This document shows, in pieces, positions 52,379-61,311 of a stretch of DNA of 64,000 bases. The notes under the pieces are model-generated. The model saw nothing but the letters and a program-made list of their open reading frames with translations. It did no database searches and was not told the DNA's origin. Origin of the DNA: Nitrospirota bacterium (lineage in GTDB: Bacteria > Nitrospirota > Thermodesulfovibrionia > Thermodesulfovibrionales > Dissulfurispiraceae); the NCBI GenBank assembly GCA_015233655.1, contig JADFXI010000001.1:34346-98345 (forward strand), in the 5' to 3' direction. Each line of letters starts with the position of its first letter. Positions within the stretch are counted from its first letter, which is position 1. The position numbers and the translations under genes were made by a program.

Positions 52379-55006
52379 TTAATGTTTCGATTGCCCTCTG
52401 CCGTAAATCCTTTTTGCAAATATCAGCTCTTCATCCCTGGTCTCCAGCCGGCCAAGTAATTTTTCATCCAGTATCTTGCCAAAGACCTCTGAATAGACGG
52501 GGCCGGGGGGAATGCCGTGTTTTTTGAGGTCGCTTCCTTTCAGCAACGGGTGCACATTCCTAAGCTCCAGCAGAAAACGCGATATCGCCTTTTTCTGGTC
52601 ACTGTCCTTCGCCAGCGCCATGCTGAACAGTATGACTTCGATGTCACAGTCTTTCAGCGTATGGTAAATATTGACAGGGCTGTCTGCTTTAAGCTGCTTA
52701 ACAACGCCCCGGGCCGTATTAATTATATGGAGGATCTGCTCCCTCGGTTTCGCGGGAACAGCGAGCCTGCCAAGCGCGGATTCAAGGTCCCCCTTATTCA
52801 GCTTATGTAAAAGCGCTGCCAGAAACAGCCGGCCCTTGTCGTATCTCTCGTCCAGAAAAAGCAGGTCAAACCATGATACGGAGTCATGAACGGCCTGGAG
52901 AAATCCTTCGAGTTCAGAAGAGAAAGACAGACTGTTTTGAATTACCTTCAGCAAACCGAAATCTCCGAGCCGCTTAAGGGCTTTTATGGGGTCGGTCTCG
53001 CTAAAGGTAAGCATCATTTCATCATAAAGGCGCGAGCCCGAAAGTTTCTCAAATATATTCATCCTGATCGCGAGCTTTATCAGGTTCTCAGTATGCTTGG
53101 TAAGTTTGAAGCCAAAACGCTCTGAAAATCGTATGGCCCTGAAAGCCCTCGTAGGGTCCTCCACAAAACTGAGATTATGAAGGACCCTGATGACCTTGTC
53201 TTTCAAATCGCGCCGGGCCCCGAAAAAATCGAGCAAAAGGCCGAAATCCTTTTTGTTCAGCTTCACCGCGAGGGTATTGATTGTAAAATCACGACGATAC
53301 AGGTCTTTCTTTATGGATGAACTCTCAACCTTGGGCAGCGCGGCAGGGGATTCGTAATATTCGGTCCTCGCCGTGGCAACATCAATCCTGAAGGTTTCCC
53401 GTATGACCTGCGCCGTGCCGAATTTTTGGTGCACCGTGACCTTTGATCCGGTCTTTTTTGCCAGAGTCCTGGCGAAAGAGATTCCGTCACCTTCTATAAC
53501 AATATCAATGTCCAGGTTTTCCATGCCTCTCAGCAAGTCACGTACGCAGCCGCCTACAAGATATACGCCAAACCCCAGTTCATCGCCGGTCTCTCCCGCA
53601 AGGATAAGAAAATCATAAATGCGCTGCGGCAAATTTCCCCTGAGAAGCCCTGAAAGTCTCTTGCCGAAACCGCCGAATGTTTCACTGGTTGCAGCCTCCC
53701 TTGACGATACCTTGCTCTTCCTGAGAAATTCCTCATAGAGGGACCTGAGTATGTCCGTCCTGGTCACCGCTCCTGTAATCCTGCCTTCAGACAAGACCGT
53801 GACAAACCTCTGATTATGTTCTATCATGGCCTTTTCAACCTCGGCAATCGGCATATCCGGTTCGGATGTCAGTGAATCGCTCGTTGCAAAGTCTTCGCAC
53901 CTGTTTCCGCCAAGCCCGTGAAATAGCGCCTTTTCAACCACCCCTCTTGTTATTACCCCAGCAAAACGGCCGTCTTTAACTACCGGAAGCGCATTGACCC
54001 CGTAGCGCGTCATAAAACGTTCAGCCTCCCTTATGCTGCTGCTGCTCTGTACAACTATGACCGGGGTAGTCATCACATCACGAACCATCCTTGCCGGACG
54101 AATGTATTTACGCAGGGCCTCGGCGAGCTTCTCCTCCACAATCTCGAAGGGAACATCTTTTATAGTTGCAGATGCAGCCGCAGGGTGTCCGCCTCCGCCG
54201 AACTCAGCCATAATACGCGCTGCGTCCAGCTCCGGGGCCCTGCTGCGCGCTACCATCAGGATCTTGTCAGCCATGCCTATCAGCAAAATGACCGCATCAG
54301 CCTCTTCCATGTTCATGATCTGATGCGCCAAATGAGCAACGTCGCCGAAACCTTCCATTGTCCCTTTTCCGATTTTGATCCTTATGCCCTGAATGACTAC
54401 CTCTTCTAGTGATTTTACAAGCTCATTCAAGAGAGCGAACTCCTCCCGGCTCATCTCTTCTTTAAGAAAATCCGAGACAATCTTGAGATTGGCCCCCTGC
54501 CGGATAAGCCAGGCCGCGGCCTGGAGGTCCCTGGGAGTAGTCGAGGGAAACAGCAGCGAACCGGTCTCCTGATATATACCGAGACACAGCACAGTCGCTT
54601 CAAGCGTACTCAAAGGGATATTTCTTTCCTTTATGATTTCAGCAAATATTGTCGAGACAGAACCGGCGGTATCGAGGACCATCACCTTTCCTCTGATATC
54701 GTCTTTTGTGGGCGGATGATGGTCATAAATATGCACCTCGACACCAGGGCGTGAAAGAAGCTCTTTGAAACCGCCGATGCGCTCAGAATTCTTGGTGTCT
54801 ACGATTATCAGCCGCTTGACGCTGTCAAGTTGAATTTCCCTGAATTTCTTTATTTCAGCGGGTTGAAAGGCGTCCACAAAATCTCTCACCTTTTTCTCCA
54901 TAGAGCCCGGAAAAACAATGACTGCATCAGGATACAGCTTTCTTGCCGCGATCGCCGAGGCCAGCGAGTCGAAATCGGTATTAAGATGTGATGTTATTAC
55001 GTCCAT
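52379..55006 (-). CDS. Fusion of DHH phosphoesterase, two CBS domains and CCA-adding/poly(A) polymerase-type nucleotidyltransferase
   Basis: About 875 residues from the ATG at 55006 (MDVITSHLNTDFDSLASA). Order: DHH/DHHA1 phosphoesterase (HLNTDFDSLAS, VDTKNS, YDHHPP, GGGHPAAAS) over about 1-300; two CBS domains (about 310-430); a class II tRNA nucleotidyltransferase head (VYLVGGCVRDLLRGMENLDIDIVIEG, RRDFTINTLAVKL, LSFVEDPTRAFRAIRF) and helical body to the end. DHH enzymes of the NrnA type degrade nanoRNA or pAp; the head adds CCA or other nucleotides. The tRNA genes in the window lack encoded CCA, so this may be the CCA enzyme, or the A-adding half of a split pair. CBS domains suggest adenylate control. 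Confidence 0.88.
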   Translation of the reverse strand: MDVITSHLNTDFDSLASAIAARKLYPDAVIVFPGSMEKKVRDFVDAFQPAEIKKFREIQLDSVKRLIIVDTKNSERIGGFKELLSRPGVEVHIYDHHPPTKDDIRGKVMVLDTAGSVSTIFAEIIKERNIPLSTLEATVLCLGIYQETGSLLFPSTTPRDLQAAAWLIRQGANLKIVSDFLKEEMSREEFALLNELVKSLEEVVIQGIRIKIGKGTMEGFGDVAHLAHQIMNMEEADAVILLIGMADKILMVARSRAPELDAARIMAEFGGGGHPAAASATIKDVPFEIVEEKLAEALRKYIRPARMVRDVMTTPVIVVQSSSSIREAERFMTRYGVNALPVVKDGRFAGVITRGVVEKALFHGLGGNRCEDFATSDSLTSEPDMPIAEVEKAMIEHNQRFVTVLSEGRITGAVTRTDILRSLYEEFLRKSKVSSREAATSETFGGFGKRLSGLLRGNLPQRIYDFLILAGETGDELGFGVYLVGGCVRDLLRGMENLDIDIVIEGDGISFARTLAKKTGSKVTVHQKFGTAQVIRETFRIDVATARTEYYESPAALPKVESSSIKKDLYRRDFTINTLAVKLNKKDFGLLLDFFGARRDLKDKVIRVLHNLSFVEDPTRAFRAIRFSERFGFKLTKHTENLIKLAIRMNIFEKLSGSRLYDEMMLTFSETDPIKALKRLGDFGLLKVIQNSLSFSSELEGFLQAVHDSVSWFDLLFLDERYDKGRLFLAALLHKLNKGDLESALGRLAVPAKPREQILHIINTARGVVKQLKADSPVNIYHTLKDCDIEVILFSMALAKDSDQKKAISRFLLELRNVHPLLKGSDLKKHGIPPGPVYSEVFGKILDEKLLGRLETRDEELIFAKRIYGRGQSKH

Positions 55007-55121
55007 AAGGCATAGAATACCATAGTTTGACTTCTCCCCAGCCAAAATTTTAAAATGTTAGGACGCACCTTAGTTTTCAGGCATTTAGGGTACATACAGA
55101 GCGAAAGAGGAAGATAAAGAT

Positions 55122-56237
55122 ATGTGCAGACTGGCAGCTATCACTTCAAATGAGTACATCTCGCCAATGGAGCCGATTATGGCCCTTGAAACCATGAAAG
55201 AGGGACATGACGGTTCAGGCCTTGGCCTAACTCTTAAAAACCTCGGCGGGGCCTTTGAGAAACTGAAGAAATATCCGATAATGTCGGGCATTTGTTCGAT
55301 GGCCGGCAAAAAAATGCTTGATGACTTCATGAAAAAAGAGGGTTTTACTCTCAAGCATGAATGGAAACCGAAGCTAAAGCAGGTTAAAGGAATTGTCCCG
55401 CACGACTATTATTTTGCCCGCGCTTACGACTATCCTGCGGCCTTCAGAAACAAATCACATCAGGAAAAAGAAGACCTTCTGATGAATACGCGCCTGTCAC
55501 TCCGGAAGATCGGGGAGCCGGGAGAAGCTTTATTTGTCTTTTCGTTTTATCCTGATGTCCTCACGCTGAAAGAAGTGGGCGACCCTCTCCAGGTTGCCGA
55601 CTTTTTCGGTCTCGACGACGACAGGCTGAAGGCCAAGATCATTCTGGCCCAGGGAAGACAGAACACCAATTATGCGATTTATCTGTATGCCTGTCATCCT
55701 TTTTTCATACAGGGCTTTTGCTCGATGACCAACGGGGAGAATACCGCTTTCGTCCCTATCAGAGAATTCCTTTCGAGCAGGGGCTTTCCTGGATACATGG
55801 GGTACAACAGCGACAGCGAAGTCTTTACGCACATATTGCATTATGCCGTGAGGCAGCTGCATCTGCCCCTGCCTTATTATAAGGACATCATAACGCCTCT
55901 CAAATCGACGGAAATCGATATGCGTACCGACAGGGAGGCCCTCAGACTGATGAAGCAGTCACTGCGCTCACTCTGCATTGACGGCCCCAACGTTATCATC
56001 GGGTTCACGCCGGACGGCACATGTTTCATGGTGCACGATGCAAAGAAGCTGAGGCCGGGGGTCGTAGGCGGGATAAAAGGCAGATATGCATTAATGTCCG
56101 AGGAATGCGGCGTTGACAGTGCGGTGCCCAAGCGGGACAGGAGCAAAGATCTTTTCCCCATGAAATACGACATGGTAATTGTCTCGCCGCAGGCAGAGGA
56201 GGTAAAGGTATGGAACCAGCAGCAGGGTCAATATTAG
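55122..56237 (+). CDS. Glutamate synthase, glutamine amidotransferase subunit (stand-alone class II)
   Basis: 371 residues. Cys2 follows the initiator Met (MCRLAAITSNEYISP), the N-terminal nucleophile of class II amidotransferases, and GHDGSGLGLTLKNLGG supplies the oxyanion/substrate loop. It corresponds to the GATase domain of GltB made as a separate protein, as in archaeal-type glutamate synthases. It releases ammonia from glutamine for the FMN subunit. The 3' end overlaps the next gene by 28 nt. AGAGGAAGA precedes the ATG. Confidence 0.88.
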   Translation: MCRLAAITSNEYISPMEPIMALETMKEGHDGSGLGLTLKNLGGAFEKLKKYPIMSGICSMAGKKMLDDFMKKEGFTLKHEWKPKLKQVKGIVPHDYYFARAYDYPAAFRNKSHQEKEDLLMNTRLSLRKIGEPGEALFVFSFYPDVLTLKEVGDPLQVADFFGLDDDRLKAKIILAQGRQNTNYAIYLYACHPFFIQGFCSMTNGENTAFVPIREFLSSRGFPGYMGYNSDSEVFTHILHYAVRQLHLPLPYYKDIITPLKSTEIDMRTDREALRLMKQSLRSLCIDGPNVIIGFTPDGTCFMVHDAKKLRPGVVGGIKGRYALMSEECGVDSAVPKRDRSKDLFPMKYDMVIVSPQAEEVKVWNQQQGQY

Positions 56238-57877
56238 ACCATAATCATCACCTCTCGCTAAGAGAGTTCCCTTATATAATCAGATGGCGGGACGACCGCT
56301 GCAAGCGTTGCGGCAGGTGTACGGCCGTATGCCCGGTCAAGGCCATCGCGCCGTCAGTCAAAGTCCAGAGAATCGTTCGGTCCGAGGGCCCTCTGCCAGC
56401 TCCAACCGCTGTGAGAGCTACTACCCACGTAGTTGAACAGGTAACTGATATAGAACGATACTGCACCGGATGCGGAGCTTGCTCTCTGGTATGCCCGAAT
56501 GAAGCGATAGAGCCTGAACTAAATCCACAAAACAAATTCCTTCATTATAAGAACAAAGGCGGAGACGCCTATAAACGCGGCGGCAGGAGAAACGACCCGT
56601 CTGTCTCGACGCTCGATAGGCTGAAATTCACGAGGATTTCGATGCTTACCGACCCTGCTCTTGACGCCGGCAGACACGAATTCCGCATTCGGTCACTATT
56701 GGGAAGGATCCTGCCTCCTGAAGAAATGCCTCTGACCCTGGATAACGGCGTTCTCGGGATCGACAAGAAGAGCGGCAAGTTCGTTCCCCCTGTCCGTGAA
56801 ATATTCCCCATAATGATCGGAAGCATGTCCATAGGGGCGCTTTCTCCGCCTATGTGGGAAGGTCTCGCAATGGGGATTTCGTATCTGAATGAGGTTGAAG
56901 GGTTGCCGGTCGTGATGGCATCAGGAGAGGGAGGAATGCCCCCCCGGCTGTTGAGATCTAAATATCTTAAGTATTTCATAATACAGATAGCATCGGGCTA
57001 TTTCGGCTGGGATGAAATAATCCGTGCATTGCCGGACATGGTTGAAGACCCGGCAGCCATTGAAATCAAATACGGTCAGGGAGCTAAGCCCGGAGACGGC
57101 GGCCTCCTGATGGCCCAGAAGGTTTTGAAGCTGATCGCAAAAATTCGGGGCGTACCTCAATTTGTCGATCTGGCTTCACCACCGACACACCAGACTAAAT
57201 ACTCTATCGAAGAAGCAGTCGCAAAGATGATCCAGTCCATGTCAATGGCCTGGGGCTTCAGAGTGCCTGTGTATCCGAAGATATCCGGGAGCAAGACTGC
57301 AAAAGCGGTCTTGAATAACCTCGCCAGGAACCCCTTTGCAGCAGGCCTGTGTATCGACGGCGAGGACGGGGGCACCGGCGCGGCTTATAATGTATCAATG
57401 GACAAGATGGGACACCCCATTGCTTCCAATTTACGGGAATGTTATCTCGACCTGGTAAAACAGGGGAAACAGAATGAGCTTCCGCTGATCGCTGCGGGAG
57501 GCGTCGGCAAAAAAGGTAACCTTGCGGCAAATGCGGCTGCGCTCATTATGCTCGGCGCGTCTGCGGTTGCTGTCGGCAAATACATTATGCAGGCTGCGGC
57601 AGACTGCTTCGGCGACGAATACAACCGCTGCAACCTGTGTAATACCGGAAAATGTCCGAGAGGCATCACCACCCAGGACCCAAAGCTATACAGACGGTTG
57701 GATTCAGACAAGGTTGCGGAGCGAGTGGTCGAGGTCTTCAAAGCAGCTGATGTGGAATTACGGAAGATATTTGCTCCGATGGGCCGCAGCACAGAACTGC
57801 CCATCGGCATGTCCGACGGATTGAGTATCGACGATAAAGCAATGGCAGAGAGGTTGGGAATAAGTTATGCGTGCTAA
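56210..57877 (+). CDS. Glutamate synthase, FMN-binding synthase subunit with N-terminal 2[4Fe-4S] ferredoxin
   Basis: 555 residues. The N-terminal ferredoxin has two CxxCxxCxxxCP motifs (CKRCGRCTAVCPV at about 29-41, CTGCGACSLVCPN at about 85-97). The synthase barrel follows: ASGEGGMPP, IEIKYGQGAKPGDGGLL, and FAAGLCIDGEDGGTGAAY; the [3Fe-4S]-type Cys are in CNLCNTGKCPRGI near 482-494. This is the archaeal-type GltB core, combining ammonia with 2-oxoglutarate under reduced ferredoxin or NAD(P)H supply. It overlaps the upstream GATase gene by 28 nt and the downstream one by 11 nt. Confidence 0.9.
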   Translation: MEPAAGSILDHNHHLSLREFPYIIRWRDDRCKRCGRCTAVCPVKAIAPSVKVQRIVRSEGPLPAPTAVRATTHVVEQVTDIERYCTGCGACSLVCPNEAIEPELNPQNKFLHYKNKGGDAYKRGGRRNDPSVSTLDRLKFTRISMLTDPALDAGRHEFRIRSLLGRILPPEEMPLTLDNGVLGIDKKSGKFVPPVREIFPIMIGSMSIGALSPPMWEGLAMGISYLNEVEGLPVVMASGEGGMPPRLLRSKYLKYFIIQIASGYFGWDEIIRALPDMVEDPAAIEIKYGQGAKPGDGGLLMAQKVLKLIAKIRGVPQFVDLASPPTHQTKYSIEEAVAKMIQSMSMAWGFRVPVYPKISGSKTAKAVLNNLARNPFAAGLCIDGEDGGTGAAYNVSMDKMGHPIASNLRECYLDLVKQGKQNELPLIAAGGVGKKGNLAANAAALIMLGASAVAVGKYIMQAAADCFGDEYNRCNLCNTGKCPRGITTQDPKLYRRLDSDKVAERVVEVFKAADVELRKIFAPMGRSTELPIGMSDGLSIDDKAMAERLGISYAC

Positions 57878-60251
57878 AAAACAGAAGTCGGAAGTCAGAA
57901 GTCGGAAATCAGTACAAACTGCTGACAAAACCATCAAGACGATAAAGGGCATAGTAAACGACGCCAGAGTGCCGTCCCGCATACTTGAAGAGCAGATACA
58001 GCAGGCGGTGCAGGAGGGTACGCGCGAACTTCGCATCGTGGCCGACGGACAGCACGGCATAGGCGGCAGAATATGGCCGAGAGAACATACAATAAAAATT
58101 ACGGTCGAAGGCACCTCAGGCCAGAGAATCGGCAGCATGGGCATGTCCGGCACCGAGATTGTCGTGAAGGGCAGTGCCTCCGATGATGCCGGATGGCTTA
58201 ACTGCGGCGCAAAGATAACGGTGCTTGGCGACGTCACCAACGGCGCCTTCAATGCTGCGGCACAAGGTAAATTATATGTCCAGGGCAGCGGCGGCGCACG
58301 TTGCGACACCATGACAAAACAGAACCCGCGCTTTGAACCGCCTCAGTCGTGGTATTTCAGAAACGTCGGAGATTCGTTTGCGGAATTCAAAGCCGGCGGC
58401 ATTGCAGTGGTGTGCGGTGTCAATCCGCGAAATCCCGAAAGCATACTGGGGTATCGCCCCTGTGTCGGAATGGTGGGAGGCGCGATCTATTTCCGCGGAC
58501 CCATACAGGGATACAGCGACAAAGACGTAAAACTTCTCGACCTTACTCCGCAGGATTGGGAATGGCTCAAAACCAATATGAAGCCTTACCTCGAAGCCAT
58601 TGACCGTATGTCTTACTACGATAAATTGACCAGTTCGGCCGACGATTGGAAGAAGCTCATGGCTTATACGCCGCAGGAGAAACGGTCCAGAAAATGGTTC
58701 AAGCAGTCTATGACCGATTTCAGAAAAAATATGTGGGAAAAGGAAACTGGACAGGGCGGCATATTTGCCGAATACCTGGACCACGACCTTACGCTGCTTC
58801 CCTATGTCACGACCGGAACTGACCGGCGCAATAAACCGATCTGGGCTAATGAGAAATACAATCCGCCCTGCGCATACGCATGTCCGACACACATACCGTC
58901 TCATAAAAGGGCCACACTAATACGTCAGGGCCTTCTGCAGGACTCACTTGAACTGGTGCTGCGTTACAGCCCTCTTCCCGCAACTGTTTGCGGCCAGATA
59001 TGTCCGAACCTCTGCATGACGAGCTGCACAAGAGGCCAACTCGACAAGCCGCTGCAGATTGATAAAATGGGGAGCCTCGCTCTGGATTTGCCTGCGCCTA
59101 AAAAAGAGAAACCGACAGGCCATAACATTGCAGTCATAGGCGGGGGTCCAGCAGGTCTCAGCGCGGCGTGGCAGCTTGCGTTAAAGGGACATACGGTAGA
59201 CCTGTATGAATCAACCGGCAAACTCGGCGGCAAGATCGAACTCTGCATTCCGAGAGAGCGTCTGCCTCACGATATACTCGAAAAAGAACTCTCGCGTTTT
59301 GGGGAGCTTGGAGTAAATGTTCAGCTGAATACCCAGGTTGACCGGAACAAATTCGATGACATTTATAAGAACCACGAACTCGTTCTAGTCGCTGTAGGCG
59401 CCCACAAACCCAGGATCATCACGTTCCCAGGCTCCGAGCACGTTATATCAGCCTATGACTTTCTCAGGGACATTAACAGCGAAAAGTTCCCCGATGTTAA
59501 GGGCAAGAAAGTAGTGGTAATAGGTGCCGGCAATGTGGGTATGGATGTCGCTTCAGAAGCATATAATTACGGTGCCGAGTCAGTCATAGCCGTAGATATC
59601 CAAAAACCCGCGGCCTTCGGCAAGGAAATGGAGACCGCCACTGCCAAGGGGACCCAAATTCATTGGCCCAAATTAACTGAACGTTATAACAGCGAAGAGA
59701 AGAAAATATATTTCAAGGACGGCACATCTCTAGACGCAGACTTTGTCGTCATGTCAGTCGGCGATACGCCTATACTCGACTTCCTTCCCGAGAGCGTCCA
59801 CACGGAAAGGGGCTGGATTGCGGTCAACGAAATCGGCCAGACCTCTGATGTCAAAGTATTTGCGATAGGCGATGCGAGAGGTCTCGGACTTGTCACTCAC
59901 GCCATCGGACAGGGGAGACTTGCGGCGGAAACAATCCACTACCAGTTGATGCATGCACCTCGTCAACCGGAGATCAAGCAGGTCATCCCATACGAACGCA
60001 TCAAAAAAGAATATTACGAAGTATGCACCGGAGATTTCCAACCCGAAAAAGATGCGAACAAGTGCATGTCATGCGCCACATGCCGCGACTGCCATATGTG
60101 CGAAGCCACCTGTTACTGGGGGGCCATCAGCAGAGTCGAGCATGAAGGCGGAGCATACGAATATGTGGTCGACGAAGCTAAATGCATCGGCTGCAGCTTC
60201 TGCGCGGGCATCTGCCCCTGCGGCGTATGGGAGATGGTAGAAAATATTTAG
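57867..60251 (+). CDS. Glutamate synthase GXGXG subunit fused to GltD-like oxidoreductase and C-terminal ferredoxin
   Basis: 794 residues. Residues 1-20 are encoded by a heptamer-like repeat. GltB C-terminal GXGXG beta-helix domain at about 35-215 (IVADGQHGIGGRIW, GMSGTEIVVKGSA, GDVTNGAFNAAAQGKLYVQG). GltD-like Fe-S region (about 332-390; PPCAYACPTHIP, CGQICPNLCMTSC). FAD site IAVIGGGPAGLSAAWQLALK at about 422 and NAD(P) site VVVIGAGNVGMDVAS at about 550. A C-terminal region (about 731-789) carries two more clusters (CMSCATCRDCHMCEATC, CIGCSFCAGICPCG). This merges two glutamate-synthase parts in one chain and adds electron-transfer clusters, completing the three-gene enzyme. Confidence 0.9.
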   Translation: MRAKKQKSEVRSRKSVQTADKTIKTIKGIVNDARVPSRILEEQIQQAVQEGTRELRIVADGQHGIGGRIWPREHTIKITVEGTSGQRIGSMGMSGTEIVVKGSASDDAGWLNCGAKITVLGDVTNGAFNAAAQGKLYVQGSGGARCDTMTKQNPRFEPPQSWYFRNVGDSFAEFKAGGIAVVCGVNPRNPESILGYRPCVGMVGGAIYFRGPIQGYSDKDVKLLDLTPQDWEWLKTNMKPYLEAIDRMSYYDKLTSSADDWKKLMAYTPQEKRSRKWFKQSMTDFRKNMWEKETGQGGIFAEYLDHDLTLLPYVTTGTDRRNKPIWANEKYNPPCAYACPTHIPSHKRATLIRQGLLQDSLELVLRYSPLPATVCGQICPNLCMTSCTRGQLDKPLQIDKMGSLALDLPAPKKEKPTGHNIAVIGGGPAGLSAAWQLALKGHTVDLYESTGKLGGKIELCIPRERLPHDILEKELSRFGELGVNVQLNTQVDRNKFDDIYKNHELVLVAVGAHKPRIITFPGSEHVISAYDFLRDINSEKFPDVKGKKVVVIGAGNVGMDVASEAYNYGAESVIAVDIQKPAAFGKEMETATAKGTQIHWPKLTERYNSEEKKIYFKDGTSLDADFVVMSVGDTPILDFLPESVHTERGWIAVNEIGQTSDVKVFAIGDARGLGLVTHAIGQGRLAAETIHYQLMHAPRQPEIKQVIPYERIKKEYYEVCTGDFQPEKDANKCMSCATCRDCHMCEATCYWGAISRVEHEGGAYEYVVDEAKCIGCSFCAGICPCGVWEMVENI

Positions 60252-60254
60252 AGA

Positions 60255-60328
60255 CGGGGCGTAGCGCAGCCTGGTAGCGCACACGGTTCGGGACCGTGGA
60301 GTCGGAGGTTCAAATCCTCTCGCCCCGA
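60255..60328 (+). tRNA. tRNA-Pro (CGG anticodon)
   Basis: 74 nt. Acceptor CGGGGCG (60255-60261) with CGCCCCG (60321-60327), discriminator A. The D-arm is GCGCAGCCTGGTAGCGC, the anticodon stem-loop CACGG-TTCGGGA-CCGTG (anticodon CGG), and the T-arm GGAGG-TTCAAAT-CCTCT. CCA is not encoded. It marks the boundary between housekeeping and accessory sequence. Confidence 0.96.
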
Positions 60329-61311
60329 TTTTATTTTCCCAATAAAATCAATGATATTTCTGGGTTAAAGGGTATAAAAAATGTGGCGTAGTTGTGGCGT
60401 AGTGGAGTATTTTAGTCTCATTTAAAAAGGTCCTGTTCATTGCTGTTTCAGGTACCCACTTACGGGAGCTGTTATTACTGTGCCCGTTAAGTTAAGGCTC
60501 AAGCAGTCATACACCCACAACCCCTGTTGTTGCTTGCCCGTGCCACAGACTCCCATTCTATCAAAATGTCCACGTATGAAAAGCCGTGATAAATTTTGAT
60601 TACTCCTGACGAGCAGTTCTCCGCTGTCGTCTGCGAAATACCGATCCCAACTGAAAAATGGTCCCTGATTTCTGATCCTATACCCTTGGCATTTTTAAAG
60701 CCGTTGATTTATCGTATTATTTTTCTAAGTAATTAATCTCATACTTAATCTGCGTGGTTGACGGGTTCGAGCCCCGTCCGCCCCGCCATTTTATATGTTG
60801 AATATCAATATGTTATAAAAGCAAATTGCCTTTCAAGGCACCATTGGGGCACCATCTATAATATTCAACCTTCAATGAACTACTTGCCTCTCATTAATAA
60901 TCGACACACCAGTTGCAAGTTCTTGAAACTTTTTCTTTCGGAAGAACCACTCAGAAGCAAGTAAGCAGAAATGACAATAACTTTTTCCTGACGTCATCGT
61001 TTCCGTGATTGGCCTTGCAGAGAGGAGAACACCTGTCATGTGGAACTTCACATTTCACCCTGAAAGTCAACATCGGAGTCTCCTTTTCAGGACTATAGAT
61101 TTTTGTTAGTAACCCGCGATTTTATGCCTATGAGCAGCATTGAGAAATCTCAGTCGACTGCTTACAGTTTTCCTGACCGCAAAAGCTAAATGTAAAACCA
61201 GCCTGACCCAGCAGACACATCGGCAATCCTCAACAATTTCAACTTCTCAAATTATGGCTGATGGCTACAAATTTATGGTAGATTAAATAAACAAAAATTA
61301 TTAGCCATTAA
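60329..61311. other. Gene-poor accessory region downstream of tRNA-Pro
   Basis: 983 nt with no intact gene. It contains a direct repeat TGTGGCGTAGT/TGTGGCGTAGT near 60382-60402, a 33-nt tRNA 3' fragment (60756-60788), a GGCACCATTGGGGCACCAT repeat (60837-60855), and a diverged copy (60899-61012) of the sequence at 4579-4690. Minus-strand pieces such as IYHGFSYVDILIEWESVARASN (near 60510-60600, split by stops beyond) look like decayed coding sequence. Confidence 0.5.
60756..60788 (+). other. 3' fragment of a tRNA gene (probable integration-site relic)
   Basis: T-stem ACGGG (60761-60765), T-loop TTCGAGC, CCCGT, then acceptor 3' strand CCGCCCC, G discriminator and encoded CCA (60786-60788). No matching 5' half (GGGGCGG) is upstream. 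This pattern is what tRNA-targeting integrases leave behind; the sequence best resembles tRNA-Asp. Confidence 0.65.

Noticed and set aside
60758-60964. 68-codon open frame on the plus strand
   Set aside because: It starts inside the tRNA 3' fragment and runs through repeats and the diverged dispersed element; no coding signal.
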